Of a DNA stretch of 41,360 bases, positions 8,338-16,725 are shown one piece after another. Made by a program: the position numbers and the translations under genes. Source of the stretch: a bacterium (GTDB lineage Bacteria > 4484-113); the NCBI GenBank assembly GCA_029932365.1, contig JAOZQG010000008.1, positions 1-41,360 on the forward strand. Direction: 5' to 3'. The notes beneath the pieces were generated by a model. The model ran no database searches, had not been told where the DNA came from, and saw nothing but the letters and a program-made list of their open reading frames with translations. Numbering within the stretch: position 1 is the first letter of the stretch; every line of letters starts with the position of its first letter.

Positions 8338-9513
8338 ATGGGCTACTTGCTGGATACGAAGGAGCTGATGGAGCGGGAATCCGCAACGCTGGCTCCCTAC
8401 GCCGTCCATTCCATTAACTGCTCCGGACGCGAGCATGATGAGCCGGAAGCGTCGGCCCGCACGCCTTTCCAGCGCGATTGGCACCGCATCACCCATTCAC
8501 AGGGTTTCCGCAAACTGGAATTCAAGACCCAGGTTTTTGTCTACGGCGAAGGAGGGGAGCACGAAGATGTCATCCGCAACCGGCTTACTCACACGCTGGA
8601 AGTCTCCCAGATAGCCACGAGCATCGCACGCTCACTGGCCCTTAATGAAGACCTGACAAGCGCCATCGCCCTCGCGCACGATCTGGGCCACACGCCATTC
8701 GGCCACTCGGGCGAGGCGGAGCTGAAGCGCCTGGTACCCAGCTTCAATCACAACGTGCACTCGCTGCAAATTGTGCGAAAGCTGGAACGGCGCTACCCCG
8801 AATTCGCCGGGCTAAACCTCACTCTCGACACGCTTGAAGGCATTGAGAAGCACGAAACCGAATACGATAAGGTTGGCAGCTATGAGTTCAGGCCGAACCT
8901 AATGCCACCCCTTGAGGCGCAGGTGGTCAGCGCTTCGGATATCACCGCCTTCAGAGCGCACGACGTAGAAGACGCGCTGATATCCGGCATTCTCACGACC
9001 CATGATTTCAGCAAAGCGAAACTTAAGCTGTGGGACGAAGCGTTCAAGCCGCTAAGAGATTTAACCAACCGGCGTGTCCTGCTGGCGCAGCTTTCCCGCA
9101 GGCTTATTGACCTGATGGTCGCCGACATTCGCGAGGAGACCGGGCGCCGTCTGACAGAAGCGGGAGTAGAATCACTAGAACAGGTAAGGGAGTTTGAGGG
9201 CAACCTGGTTGGTTTCTCCAGCAAGCTGGAAAAACACCTTAGCGCACTGGGCGAATTTTTGATGCAAAGCTTCTATAAGGACTGGCGCATAGTGAGAATG
9301 ACTAATAAGGGTAAAATGATTGTGCGCAGGCTCTTTGAGGAATACCTCCGGCATCCGGAGATACTCCCGCCAGAAGTCGCTGAAAGCTACAATAATCAAG
9401 GGCCGGACGAAGAAGGCCGCAAGCGTGTTCTGGCGGACTACGTAGCGGGGATGACTGACCGGTACGCCACGGCGGAGTACCTGCGCCTGTTTGAAGTGGG
9501 CCATCCCGTGTGA
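8338..9513 (+). CDS. dgt: Deoxyguanosinetriphosphate triphosphohydrolase-like HD-domain protein
   Basis: RDWHRITHSQGFRKLEFKTQVF...RNRLTHTLEVSQIATSIA...ALAHDLGHTPFGHSGE. Confidence 0.92.
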   Translation: MGYLLDTKELMERESATLAPYAVHSINCSGREHDEPEASARTPFQRDWHRITHSQGFRKLEFKTQVFVYGEGGEHEDVIRNRLTHTLEVSQIATSIARSLALNEDLTSAIALAHDLGHTPFGHSGEAELKRLVPSFNHNVHSLQIVRKLERRYPEFAGLNLTLDTLEGIEKHETEYDKVGSYEFRPNLMPPLEAQVVSASDITAFRAHDVEDALISGILTTHDFSKAKLKLWDEAFKPLRDLTNRRVLLAQLSRRLIDLMVADIREETGRRLTEAGVESLEQVREFEGNLVGFSSKLEKHLSALGEFLMQSFYKDWRIVRMTNKGKMIVRRLFEEYLRHPEILPPEVAESYNNQGPDEEGRKRVLADYVAGMTDRYATAEYLRLFEVGHPV

Positions 9514-9532
9514 TCGCGCCAAGAGGAAGAAT

Positions 9533-10468
9533 ATGAAACGCGACCTAATCACCGTCACCGACCTCACAGACGACGAGCTGCAAAACGTCTTCCAGCGCGC
9601 TCAGGGTTTTGAGAGAATGAGCGCCCAAGAGCGTCTGTCACTGCGCGGGAAGCTTGTAGGAAAGCACTGCTTGCTGCTGTTCTACGAGCCGTCGACCCGC
9701 ACCCGGCTGTCGTTTGAGGTCGCCGCCAAAACCTTCGGGATGGAAGCCTGCGTCGTTACGGGGGAAAGCTCGTCCGTGGTCAAAGGGGAATCCATCGAAG
9801 ACACCGCTCAAACCTGCGGCGCCATGGGCTTTGACCTGGCGGTGATGCGGCACCCCAATGACACCGCGGTAGCCGAGTTCGCGCCGCACTTCCCAGCATC
9901 CGTGATAAACGGCGGAAGCGGCAAATTCGCCCATCCGACACAGGCTCTGTTGGATGCTTACGCTTTGTGGAAACGCGACCTTCTCATAGAAGGCTTGCGC
10001 ATCGCGATTTGCGGCGATATTCTGCACTCGCGAGTGGCGCGCAGCAACGTGCGCCTGTTGAACCGCTTCGGCATTACGCCGATACTGGTTGGACCCCGCC
10101 AGCTAATGCCCGAGGAGCTACAGAAAAGCGGAGAAAGTCCCGAAGGTGAAGAGCTTCGCGCCGAAATCAGCCACAGCCTTGACGAACTGCTGGAAAGGCT
10201 GGACGTTCTCATGATGCTGCGGACGCAACTGGAGCGGCACGAAGGCGTCGTGCGTATCAGGCCGGGAGAGTTCATCGCTGGATACCAGCTCAATGCCGAG
10301 CGCCTAAGAGCCCTGAGCCCGAACGCCTTAGTCATGCATCCGGGGCCGGTCGTGCGCGGCTCGGAGCTCACAGACGAGGTTATGAAAAACGAACGCACCA
10401 TTATCGTGGAACAGGTTGCAGGAGGCGTCTTCGTAAGAATGGCGCTTATCGACCTTCTTACGCAGTAA
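9533..10468 (+). CDS. pyrB: Aspartate carbamoyltransferase catalytic subunit
   Basis: FYEPSTRTRLSFE, HPTQALLDAY, MLRTQLERHEG, VMHPGPVVRGSEL; AGAGGAAG upstream of ATG 9533. Confidence 0.93.
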   Translation: MKRDLITVTDLTDDELQNVFQRAQGFERMSAQERLSLRGKLVGKHCLLLFYEPSTRTRLSFEVAAKTFGMEACVVTGESSSVVKGESIEDTAQTCGAMGFDLAVMRHPNDTAVAEFAPHFPASVINGGSGKFAHPTQALLDAYALWKRDLLIEGLRIAICGDILHSRVARSNVRLLNRFGITPILVGPRQLMPEELQKSGESPEGEELRAEISHSLDELLERLDVLMMLRTQLERHEGVVRIRPGEFIAGYQLNAERLRALSPNALVMHPGPVVRGSELTDEVMKNERTIIVEQVAGGVFVRMALIDLLTQ

Positions 10469-10474
10469 ACGCGA

Positions 10475-11119
10475 ATGGCGCCGTCTTCCGAACAAAAGGA
10501 ATACCGCTACCGGCTGTGGTACCTCAAGGACGAAGTACTGCGCTTCGTAGGCCACCTCGATACGGTCAAGCTGGTTGAGCGGGCATTGCGGGGAGCCGAG
10601 CTTCCACTGATACATACAAAGGGATTCTCCAAAAAGCCAAAGTTCATTACCAGCCCGCCGCTACCTTTGGGCTATACCAGCCGGATGGAGCTTCTGGATT
10701 TCGCGCTCACTGAGCCTCGCAACCCGGGAGATGTGCTTAAAGCTACAAGTAAGTTCTCGCAGCCGCGCGAGTTGTTTCACAAGCTAAGGCCTCTAGGCGA
10801 CGACGAACCCAGGCTAAACAGCGTGCTTCATTCCATGCTGGTGGAGCTTGTTTTCGTGAACGAGGCGAACGAGGAATTTTTAAACGAAGAACTTTTTGAA
10901 GAGTTTTTGCAGGCTTTGGGAAAAGAAAAAAGCAGTTTCACTCACGGACTATTGGGATGGGGAATTACGGACAGCCGGCTAAAACTCAATGCCAGTGTGC
11001 GAAAAGACGCGATGCCGCTTTCGAAATTTTCCAAGGTGATGACCGCGTACTTCCAGGCGCGATTCGTCGGTGGCGAACGAGTGATGCTGCTAAAAGAAGA
11101 CGGAGGGCTGGCGTTTTAA
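10475..11119 (+). CDS. TIGR03936/DUF2344 family (radical SAM-associated) protein, stand-alone
   Basis: YRYRLWYLKDEVLRFVGHLDTVKLVERALRGAELPLIHTKGFSKKPKFITSPPLPLGYTSRMELLDF. Confidence 0.85.
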   Translation: MAPSSEQKEYRYRLWYLKDEVLRFVGHLDTVKLVERALRGAELPLIHTKGFSKKPKFITSPPLPLGYTSRMELLDFALTEPRNPGDVLKATSKFSQPRELFHKLRPLGDDEPRLNSVLHSMLVELVFVNEANEEFLNEELFEEFLQALGKEKSSFTHGLLGWGITDSRLKLNASVRKDAMPLSKFSKVMTAYFQARFVGGERVMLLKEDGGLAF

Positions 11120-11133
11120 CGAAACAACGCCAG
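11108..11133. terminator. Hairpin overlapping the 3' end of the DUF2344 gene, between convergent genes
   Basis: CTGGCGTT...AACGCCAG perfect 8-bp arms, 10-nt loop; spans the plus-strand stop and abuts the truB stop. Confidence 0.45.
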
Positions 11134-11134
11134 T

Positions 11135-12142
11135 CTACATCAATAACTTCCGTGGATGTAGCGGCAGGTTATCACCGACAGGCTCCCCGGCCTCAACGAT
11201 GGCAGCGAGTTCACCGTCAGGGCCGGTGGCGAACAATCTCATCCCCCGCCTGCGTGCCTTCTCCCCAAGGAAATGAGCTTTTACCACAACGGGCATTCCC
11301 CGGGCGAGCCGGGTGACGCTGGGGGCGTCGAGGGAGACAGTAAGCTCTGGCTCAGCGATAATACGCATCGGACGAAGCGTTTCCTGCATTCTGTCCTCCG
11401 CAGCGAACTCCTCGACTTCCTCCAGCGTATGCGTGTCCTCCACGCGGAAAGGCCCGACCTGTTCGCGCACAAGAGAGAAGACGCAGCCCTGGGTCTTCAG
11501 CAGCTCGCCCAGGTCTCGCGCCAGGCTGCGCACGTAAAAGCCGCCGCGACACGATATGCGTATCGTGAACAGCTTTAGCGAAGGCAGTTTGACCGGTTCT
11601 TCGGAAAGCTCCGGACGGGATTCGAGCAGCTCTTCCGCCGAGGGGCCATCAGCGTAGGAGATAAACTCAATGTCCTCCACCGTGACGCGTTTGAGCTTGT
11701 GCGGAACTTCCTCGCCCGCAAGCGCTATTCGGTAGAACTCCTTGCCGCCCACCTTGGTCGTGGAGTACTTCGGCGGACGCTGGCTAAACTCGCCGACAAA
11801 CTGCTTAAGAGCCAGACGCACTTCTTTCTCCGACACCCCGTCGGTTTCCCCTGCGGAGATAATCTCACTGGTTATGTCGTCGGTGACGGTGCTAAAGCCC
11901 AGCAGAAGCGTCGTAAGATACACCTTGCGGAATTCCGCAAAGTAGCTGAAAAGCTTGGTCGCGCGGTTCACCCCGATAGGCAATACTCCCGTTGCAGGCT
12001 TATCCAGTACGCCGGAATGTCCCAGCTTGCGGATGCCCAGAATACGGCGGAGCCGCCTGATGACCTGAAACGAGGTGAGCCCCGGTGGTTTGTTGATGTT
12101 GATGAAGCCGCTCGGCTTCCCGCCTGGATTTTCACCGGACAT
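11135..12142 (-). CDS. truB: tRNA pseudouridine(55) synthase
   Basis: GFININKPPGLTSFQVIRRLRRILGIRKLGHSGVLDKPATGVLPIGVNRATKL; GGFYVRSLARDLGELL. Confidence 0.93.
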   Translation of the reverse strand: MSGENPGGKPSGFININKPPGLTSFQVIRRLRRILGIRKLGHSGVLDKPATGVLPIGVNRATKLFSYFAEFRKVYLTTLLLGFSTVTDDITSEIISAGETDGVSEKEVRLALKQFVGEFSQRPPKYSTTKVGGKEFYRIALAGEEVPHKLKRVTVEDIEFISYADGPSAEELLESRPELSEEPVKLPSLKLFTIRISCRGGFYVRSLARDLGELLKTQGCVFSLVREQVGPFRVEDTHTLEEVEEFAAEDRMQETLRPMRIIAEPELTVSLDAPSVTRLARGMPVVVKAHFLGEKARRRGMRLFATGPDGELAAIVEAGEPVGDNLPLHPRKLLM

Positions 12143-12208
12143 AATGGGGGCAGTGGATTTTAGCCTGTCCCTATCAGGATAGCAAGCTGGCCTGTGCTAG
12201 AAGCTGGC

Positions 12209-12985
12209 TTATTCAGCGGACTCGCTCTCCTTTGTGGGAGGCTGGCGGCGACCGACGATGGCAGCGATGATAACGATCAGGATGCCCAGCGTGAGCAGTA
12301 TGCTGAAGGCGTGGCCGCTCGGCTCGGCGTCCTGCACTAAAAAGCGCGCCCGGCCCACGAAGAGCGAAACACGCGCCATCACCGTCGAGCCGAAACTGGC
12401 GCCGAAAGCAACCATTAGCACCCAGATACCAATCTTCGCGCCGCCGCCGATGACACCCTTGTGCTCGTAGCTGAAGAAGAAATATATGAGAACCGTGACC
12501 ACGCAGATGAAGAGGATGATGGCGTTAACCAGCGCGGGAACATACTCGCCCGGAGGAGCGCCAATATAGGGCTGCATATTCACCCAGGGGAAGCTGGCAT
12601 AAACCTGCGCTAGTAGGTAGCTGTTGAGCACCGGCCCGATCATGAAACCGGCTCCCCATCCCACCACAAACGCCAGCGCCCACCGGCTCATCCACTCGAT
12701 AGCCGGAATCATCCGCGTTAGCATTATCAGACCCAGAATGCCGGGCACCAAGAACCAAAAGTCCGGACTCCAGGTCACGTCCGGATCTGGGGCGATGTTT
12801 ATAAAAACGCGACCAATAAAGTCGGGCAGAACAATCGTCGCCCATACCAGCCAGACCACAAACGCGTTGGCGATACCCACATAAAGGTGCTCTGCGAAGC
12901 GGAAGAAGGGATTATCCTTGTAGAGGAACGATAGTATCATCAGGGTTAACCCTGCCGCAATCCACGTACCTATGAAAGTAGCCAT
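12209..12985 (-). CDS. Polytopic membrane protein of unknown function (operon gene 4)
   Basis: 258 aa, many hydrophobic segments (MATFIGTWIAAGLTLMILSFLYKDNPFFRFAEHLYVGIANAFVVWLVWA...). Confidence 0.75.
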   Translation of the reverse strand: MATFIGTWIAAGLTLMILSFLYKDNPFFRFAEHLYVGIANAFVVWLVWATIVLPDFIGRVFINIAPDPDVTWSPDFWFLVPGILGLIMLTRMIPAIEWMSRWALAFVVGWGAGFMIGPVLNSYLLAQVYASFPWVNMQPYIGAPPGEYVPALVNAIILFICVVTVLIYFFFSYEHKGVIGGGAKIGIWVLMVAFGASFGSTVMARVSLFVGRARFLVQDAEPSGHAFSILLTLGILIVIIAAIVGRRQPPTKESESAE

Positions 12986-13821
12986 CAGGCACGCTCCCTC
13001 GCTTCCGCGCGCTTCGCCATCACCGCGCGGAAAAAGGCTATGTTGCCGACAATGATGAATATCACGAGCAGAGCGTGCACAATCGACTGGCTGTTCATTC
13101 CGGCCGAGGCGGCGCCTTTCCTCTCTATGAGCTCTTCGTATTCGGCGGCAGCTTTAAGGCCGCCCATAAGGCCGTTTATTTGCCCCGATTGGTAAAACGA
13201 GAAGTAATCGGCGAAGGATACCGCGGTACATCCCGCGCCCATAGGATAGCCTCCAGGGGCTGACCCGTACGCTATCCAGGGCCTAACGGTCTCACCCGCT
13301 GCGAGGTCCACCAGGTACTTGATGTTTCCCTGAAATTTGGGTGTCCGCTCCAGTATGGGCATATCCGCTGTGGACTTGCCGTTGGCGTCGCTGCGGTACA
13401 TTTCCTTTATATCGCTGTTGAGCTGGGAAATTACCGCAGGCAGATTGGGCTTGAAGCCCAGCATAACGTAGTCCTCGCCGTCCACCTTGCCCATATCCCC
13501 GCCCACGTCGTTCAGCGCCATCACGCCCAATCCGGTTCCGGCCGGCCCGAACAAGTTGATGGCGATGACGTAGAGGTCTTTGCTGAAAGCGTGGCGCAAA
13601 ACTGCCAGGAGCATCGGGTACAGCTCTGGCTCGCTTGACGGATCGAAGTCCACTGCCACCACAATGGTGTCGCCCGGCTGCAGGTTTTCTATCGTGTTGT
13701 AAACACCCAGGACTTCTCTCGTCGGGAGGTTCTCCCAGACATCAAAGGGGAAAATCAGCGGCAGGAATACCGCGAAGGCGATCAGCCCGTAGAGAAGGTA
13801 GCGTTCCCAGGAGCGCAGCAC
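12985..13821 (-). CDS. Membrane protein with TM - ~215 aa soluble domain - TM topology (operon gene 3)
   Basis: N-terminal LLYGLIAFAVFLPLIFPF and C-terminal IVHALLVIFIIVGNIAFFRAVM helices; domain NTIENLQPGDTIVVAVDFDPSSEPELYPMLLAVLRHA. TGATG stop/start overlap with the next gene. Confidence 0.75.
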   Translation of the reverse strand: MLRSWERYLLYGLIAFAVFLPLIFPFDVWENLPTREVLGVYNTIENLQPGDTIVVAVDFDPSSEPELYPMLLAVLRHAFSKDLYVIAINLFGPAGTGLGVMALNDVGGDMGKVDGEDYVMLGFKPNLPAVISQLNSDIKEMYRSDANGKSTADMPILERTPKFQGNIKYLVDLAAGETVRPWIAYGSAPGGYPMGAGCTAVSFADYFSFYQSGQINGLMGGLKAAAEYEELIERKGAASAGMNSQSIVHALLVIFIIVGNIAFFRAVMAKRAEARERA

Positions 13822-14534
13822 TAGTCGCCACCTCCCATGTAGGTCTTCTCCACGCCAAAGATTATGCGCACGCTCGTCGCGATAATGCCCAGAGCCACGC
13901 CCAGCACGATGCCGCGAAATCCCGCCGCGTTAGGGACATTCAGCAGCCAGCTCGTCATCTCTTCCATGCGCAAGCTAGACCAAAAGCCTGTTTCCGGCAG
14001 CCACGCAGTTAGTGACGTGCCCAGCGGGACGCGCCCCAGCATCACTATTACCGCAGCAACCAGCAATACCGATGCCTCGAGTGTCTTGGCGCGGAAGCTG
14101 CGATAGGCCGCGCTGGCGATATAGAACGCGAGGATGGAAAACATCGTGGCCTGCATCGGCACCATCATCCAGAAGAACATCCAGTAAAACGCGCCCTTGC
14201 TGTTCTCCAGCCCCCCCCAAGGGTAATAGGCCGCGGAATCCGCCGGCGGCGCTGACCACCAGGGAATCCAGGCAATCATCATCGTGACGAATCCAAGAAT
14301 TAGCACCCAGGAATATCCGTAACCCGGACGCCTTTTACGTATTTTCGTTATATGCTGGCCGAGGATCGAGTTGATGCCGAGAAGCATCGCAAAAGCGCCG
14401 ATTATGGTAACAAATACCTTGAGCCGGTCGCCTATATCCTGCATCGGCGCTGCGGGGATGTAGAAGATGATGAGGACAAACATCCCAAGCACAAACGCGA
14501 TAACAACCGGCAGTTGTCTACGCAAAAACGTCAT
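13821..14534 (-). CDS. Polytopic membrane protein of unknown function (operon gene 2)
   Basis: 237 aa, about 6 predicted TM segments; TAGTG stop/start overlap with gene 3. Confidence 0.75.
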   Translation of the reverse strand: MTFLRRQLPVVIAFVLGMFVLIIFYIPAAPMQDIGDRLKVFVTIIGAFAMLLGINSILGQHITKIRKRRPGYGYSWVLILGFVTMMIAWIPWWSAPPADSAAYYPWGGLENSKGAFYWMFFWMMVPMQATMFSILAFYIASAAYRSFRAKTLEASVLLVAAVIVMLGRVPLGTSLTAWLPETGFWSSLRMEEMTSWLLNVPNAAGFRGIVLGVALGIIATSVRIIFGVEKTYMGGGD

Positions 14535-14536
14535 TG

Positions 14537-15985
14537 TCAGATGTGCTCGTTAAATAGCTGCATGAAATATTCCATTTTCTCGCCCAGCGCACCAAGCGGA
14601 TTGACCGGATCGTACAGAACACCGACGAGTAACGCGATGGAGAATAGGAAACCAAGCAGTAACGCGATGATTATGACCGCCTTGGCCATATCGCTCGCTT
14701 TAATGCTCCCCAGGAGCTTGGGCTCCCGCGAGATATAGGCGCTGGCGGCGTACAGCTCCTCGCCAATCAGCACATAGTCGCAGGTCGTGATAAAAAACGG
14801 GATTTGCACGTTGGAGTCGGTACCGGCAATCTGGATGGCACCGGTGGACTGGCCCACCTCGCCCAGCAGCAGGCTCTCAGCATAGTAGAAGCCGAAAAAG
14901 AAGTTGGCCGCCGGGCGTTCACGTACCATCATCCCATTAACCGCCGCAACGTAGCTGAACTGGTCGTTGGTGATGAAGAATATATTGTCGGAATTGTAAG
15001 CGTCAGGCCGGCCCTCCTCGTAATAAGCCTCGCGCACAGTTTCCTGGCACACGCTCATTACGATAGGGTCAAAGCACGGCACCTTTATCTGGCTCTCATA
15101 GTTGGCCACGTGCCGGGCAACGTGCCCCAGCAGGTTGGTGGCGGCGATGGTGGAGACCGTTGTCATCGGGTCAAGGCCGCACAGGTAGAATATGGGGCGT
15201 CCCATCTCAGTGGCGCGTCCGATGGCTTCGTCCACCGCATCAAGACCGGCGATACGACGAATATAGAAGTCCCGTCGCCGCGCCGTCTCGATAAAGAAGA
15301 GAATCACCACGAGGAATATCGCGGCCATGGCCATGTTGTTGAACTTCGACCAATCGAACCATTGGGTAACCGGCTTCGCATGCAGCACGGGATCGAAAAG
15401 CCGGACAGCCCCGTCGGTGGTAACACCCAGCTTGAAGTACAGCTCATCCCAGTCATACTCGTGCATCACCGGCTCAGGCCCTGCCGCCTTCCCCTCATCC
15501 AGCAGCTTGTTATAGCTTTTAAGCTCCTGCTTATAGGCCCCTTCGGCCGCAGCATCGAACGCGGTAAGATCAATGATGATGAACTGATAGTTTCTAAGCG
15601 ACCGGCTGTAAGGAAAATACTGGAGCCGGTCGCTTATAAAATTCTCGTCCAGACCGATGGACCTGAAGTCGAACGGCAACGGCTCGTAAGGTGCCGACGC
15701 CCCCTCTGAGAAGTGAACCGTGTAGCGTACGTCCTCCGGCGCGCTCGGCGAGCACCGCCACGTAATCACTATGGAGGTGCCATCGTCGTTGGGGAGGTCC
15801 CGCGCTTCTATCTCCGCCGGCGGCTCGAATTCCAGCAGAACGGGCGGTGTAATCGGCGGAGGCTCCCTGTCCGCCGGGGATGCCACTGCAACGTCAGGCT
15901 GTGCGGCAAAAACCGGGGAAGTCAGCGCGTAAGCGGCAAAGAAAACCGCTGCATAAAAGTGTTTTCTCAGTCTCTCCCCGACCAA
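14537..15985 (-). CDS. Signal peptide/FN3-like region/TM/large DUF6754-like domain/TM protein (operon gene 1)
   Basis: 482 aa from TTG start; FN3-like SIVITWRCSPSAPEDVRYTVHFSEG; conserved-looking EAIGRATEMGRPIFYLCG...ANFFFGFYYAESLLLGEVGQSTGAIQIAGT...CDYVLIGEELYAASAYISREPKLLGSIKASDMAK; family name is recalled, not searched. Confidence 0.75.
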   Translation of the reverse strand: MVGERLRKHFYAAVFFAAYALTSPVFAAQPDVAVASPADREPPPITPPVLLEFEPPAEIEARDLPNDDGTSIVITWRCSPSAPEDVRYTVHFSEGASAPYEPLPFDFRSIGLDENFISDRLQYFPYSRSLRNYQFIIIDLTAFDAAAEGAYKQELKSYNKLLDEGKAAGPEPVMHEYDWDELYFKLGVTTDGAVRLFDPVLHAKPVTQWFDWSKFNNMAMAAIFLVVILFFIETARRRDFYIRRIAGLDAVDEAIGRATEMGRPIFYLCGLDPMTTVSTIAATNLLGHVARHVANYESQIKVPCFDPIVMSVCQETVREAYYEEGRPDAYNSDNIFFITNDQFSYVAAVNGMMVRERPAANFFFGFYYAESLLLGEVGQSTGAIQIAGTDSNVQIPFFITTCDYVLIGEELYAASAYISREPKLLGSIKASDMAKAVIIIALLLGFLFSIALLVGVLYDPVNPLGALGEKMEYFMQLFNEHI

Positions 15986-16011
15986 AATACCTCCCGGCGT
16001 GAGGTTGGCTG

Positions 16012-16040
16012 ATTATACGCCCCATACTCTAACGCGTCAA
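16012..16040 (-). promoter_or_regulatory. Sigma70-type promoter of the four-gene membrane operon
   Basis: Minus strand TTGACG-N17-TATAAT, then a short leader with GGGAGG before the TTG start. Confidence 0.8.
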
Positions 16041-16065
16041 TGAGATACGGCTGCGTTTAGCCGAA

Positions 16066-16635
16066 TCAAACCTCTGGCGTAACCACAACCGCCACCTTTA
16101 GCGCGCCTTCGCCCAGCGCTTCTTCGTCATCGCTCACGTTGAGCTTCAGCACCGCATCATAGTGGCAGTAAGTGCACCAGCCTTCGTCCGTGCTGCAATA
16201 ATAGACGTCCACCGAAACAGGGATCGCCAGCTCGCCGAGAGTGCAATCACTGCCGAGCTTCATTTTGATTCTCGCCGCGACCGTCGTCTGGTCATGACCG
16301 CTTTTGGCCTCCTCGGCGACCAATTCTTTCCGCGTCCAGGAGTATTCCAGCGGCTTTATCGTAACAGGCAGTTTCGCGACCTTCTTTTTATCGAAGCTGA
16401 CCGCAGCCAGCGGATCTTCCCCAAGGTGGAAACCGGGAGGCGCTACAAAGAAAAACTCGAAAGTAACTTCGGCCCCCGGCTTGAAACAGACTTTTCCCTT
16501 TTTAACTGGCTCCGCATTTCGATCGGCAAGGTCAGCAAGCACAGCCGTTCCCAGCAGCGGAATAATCCATATTAGCGCGAGAGCTGCTCCGGCAAGGTGC
16601 AGCAAACGGTTGTTGCATTTCCGGATATCGGTCAT
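16066..16635 (-). CDS. Secreted protein, possibly DsbD alpha-domain-like
   Basis: 189 aa with N-terminal hydrophobic segment; EFFFVAPPGFHLGEDPLAAVSFD and VDVYYCSTDEGWCTYCHYDAVLKLNVS. Confidence 0.6.
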   Translation of the reverse strand: MTDIRKCNNRLLHLAGAALALIWIIPLLGTAVLADLADRNAEPVKKGKVCFKPGAEVTFEFFFVAPPGFHLGEDPLAAVSFDKKKVAKLPVTIKPLEYSWTRKELVAEEAKSGHDQTTVAARIKMKLGSDCTLGELAIPVSVDVYYCSTDEGWCTYCHYDAVLKLNVSDDEEALGEGALKVAVVVTPEV

Positions 16636-16725
16636 TACGTCTCCTGATTAATACAAACGGCACATGCAAAGCGTGACCGGTCGTCGACGGATCGCGCAAC
16701 AGGGCCGGCATAAGCACAATTACCC

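Noticed and set aside
14804-15709. 301-aa plus-strand ORF antisense to the membrane operon gene 1
   Set aside because: Shadow ORF of a GC-rich coding region; the minus-strand product has signal peptide, TM and patterned domain, while this one has none.
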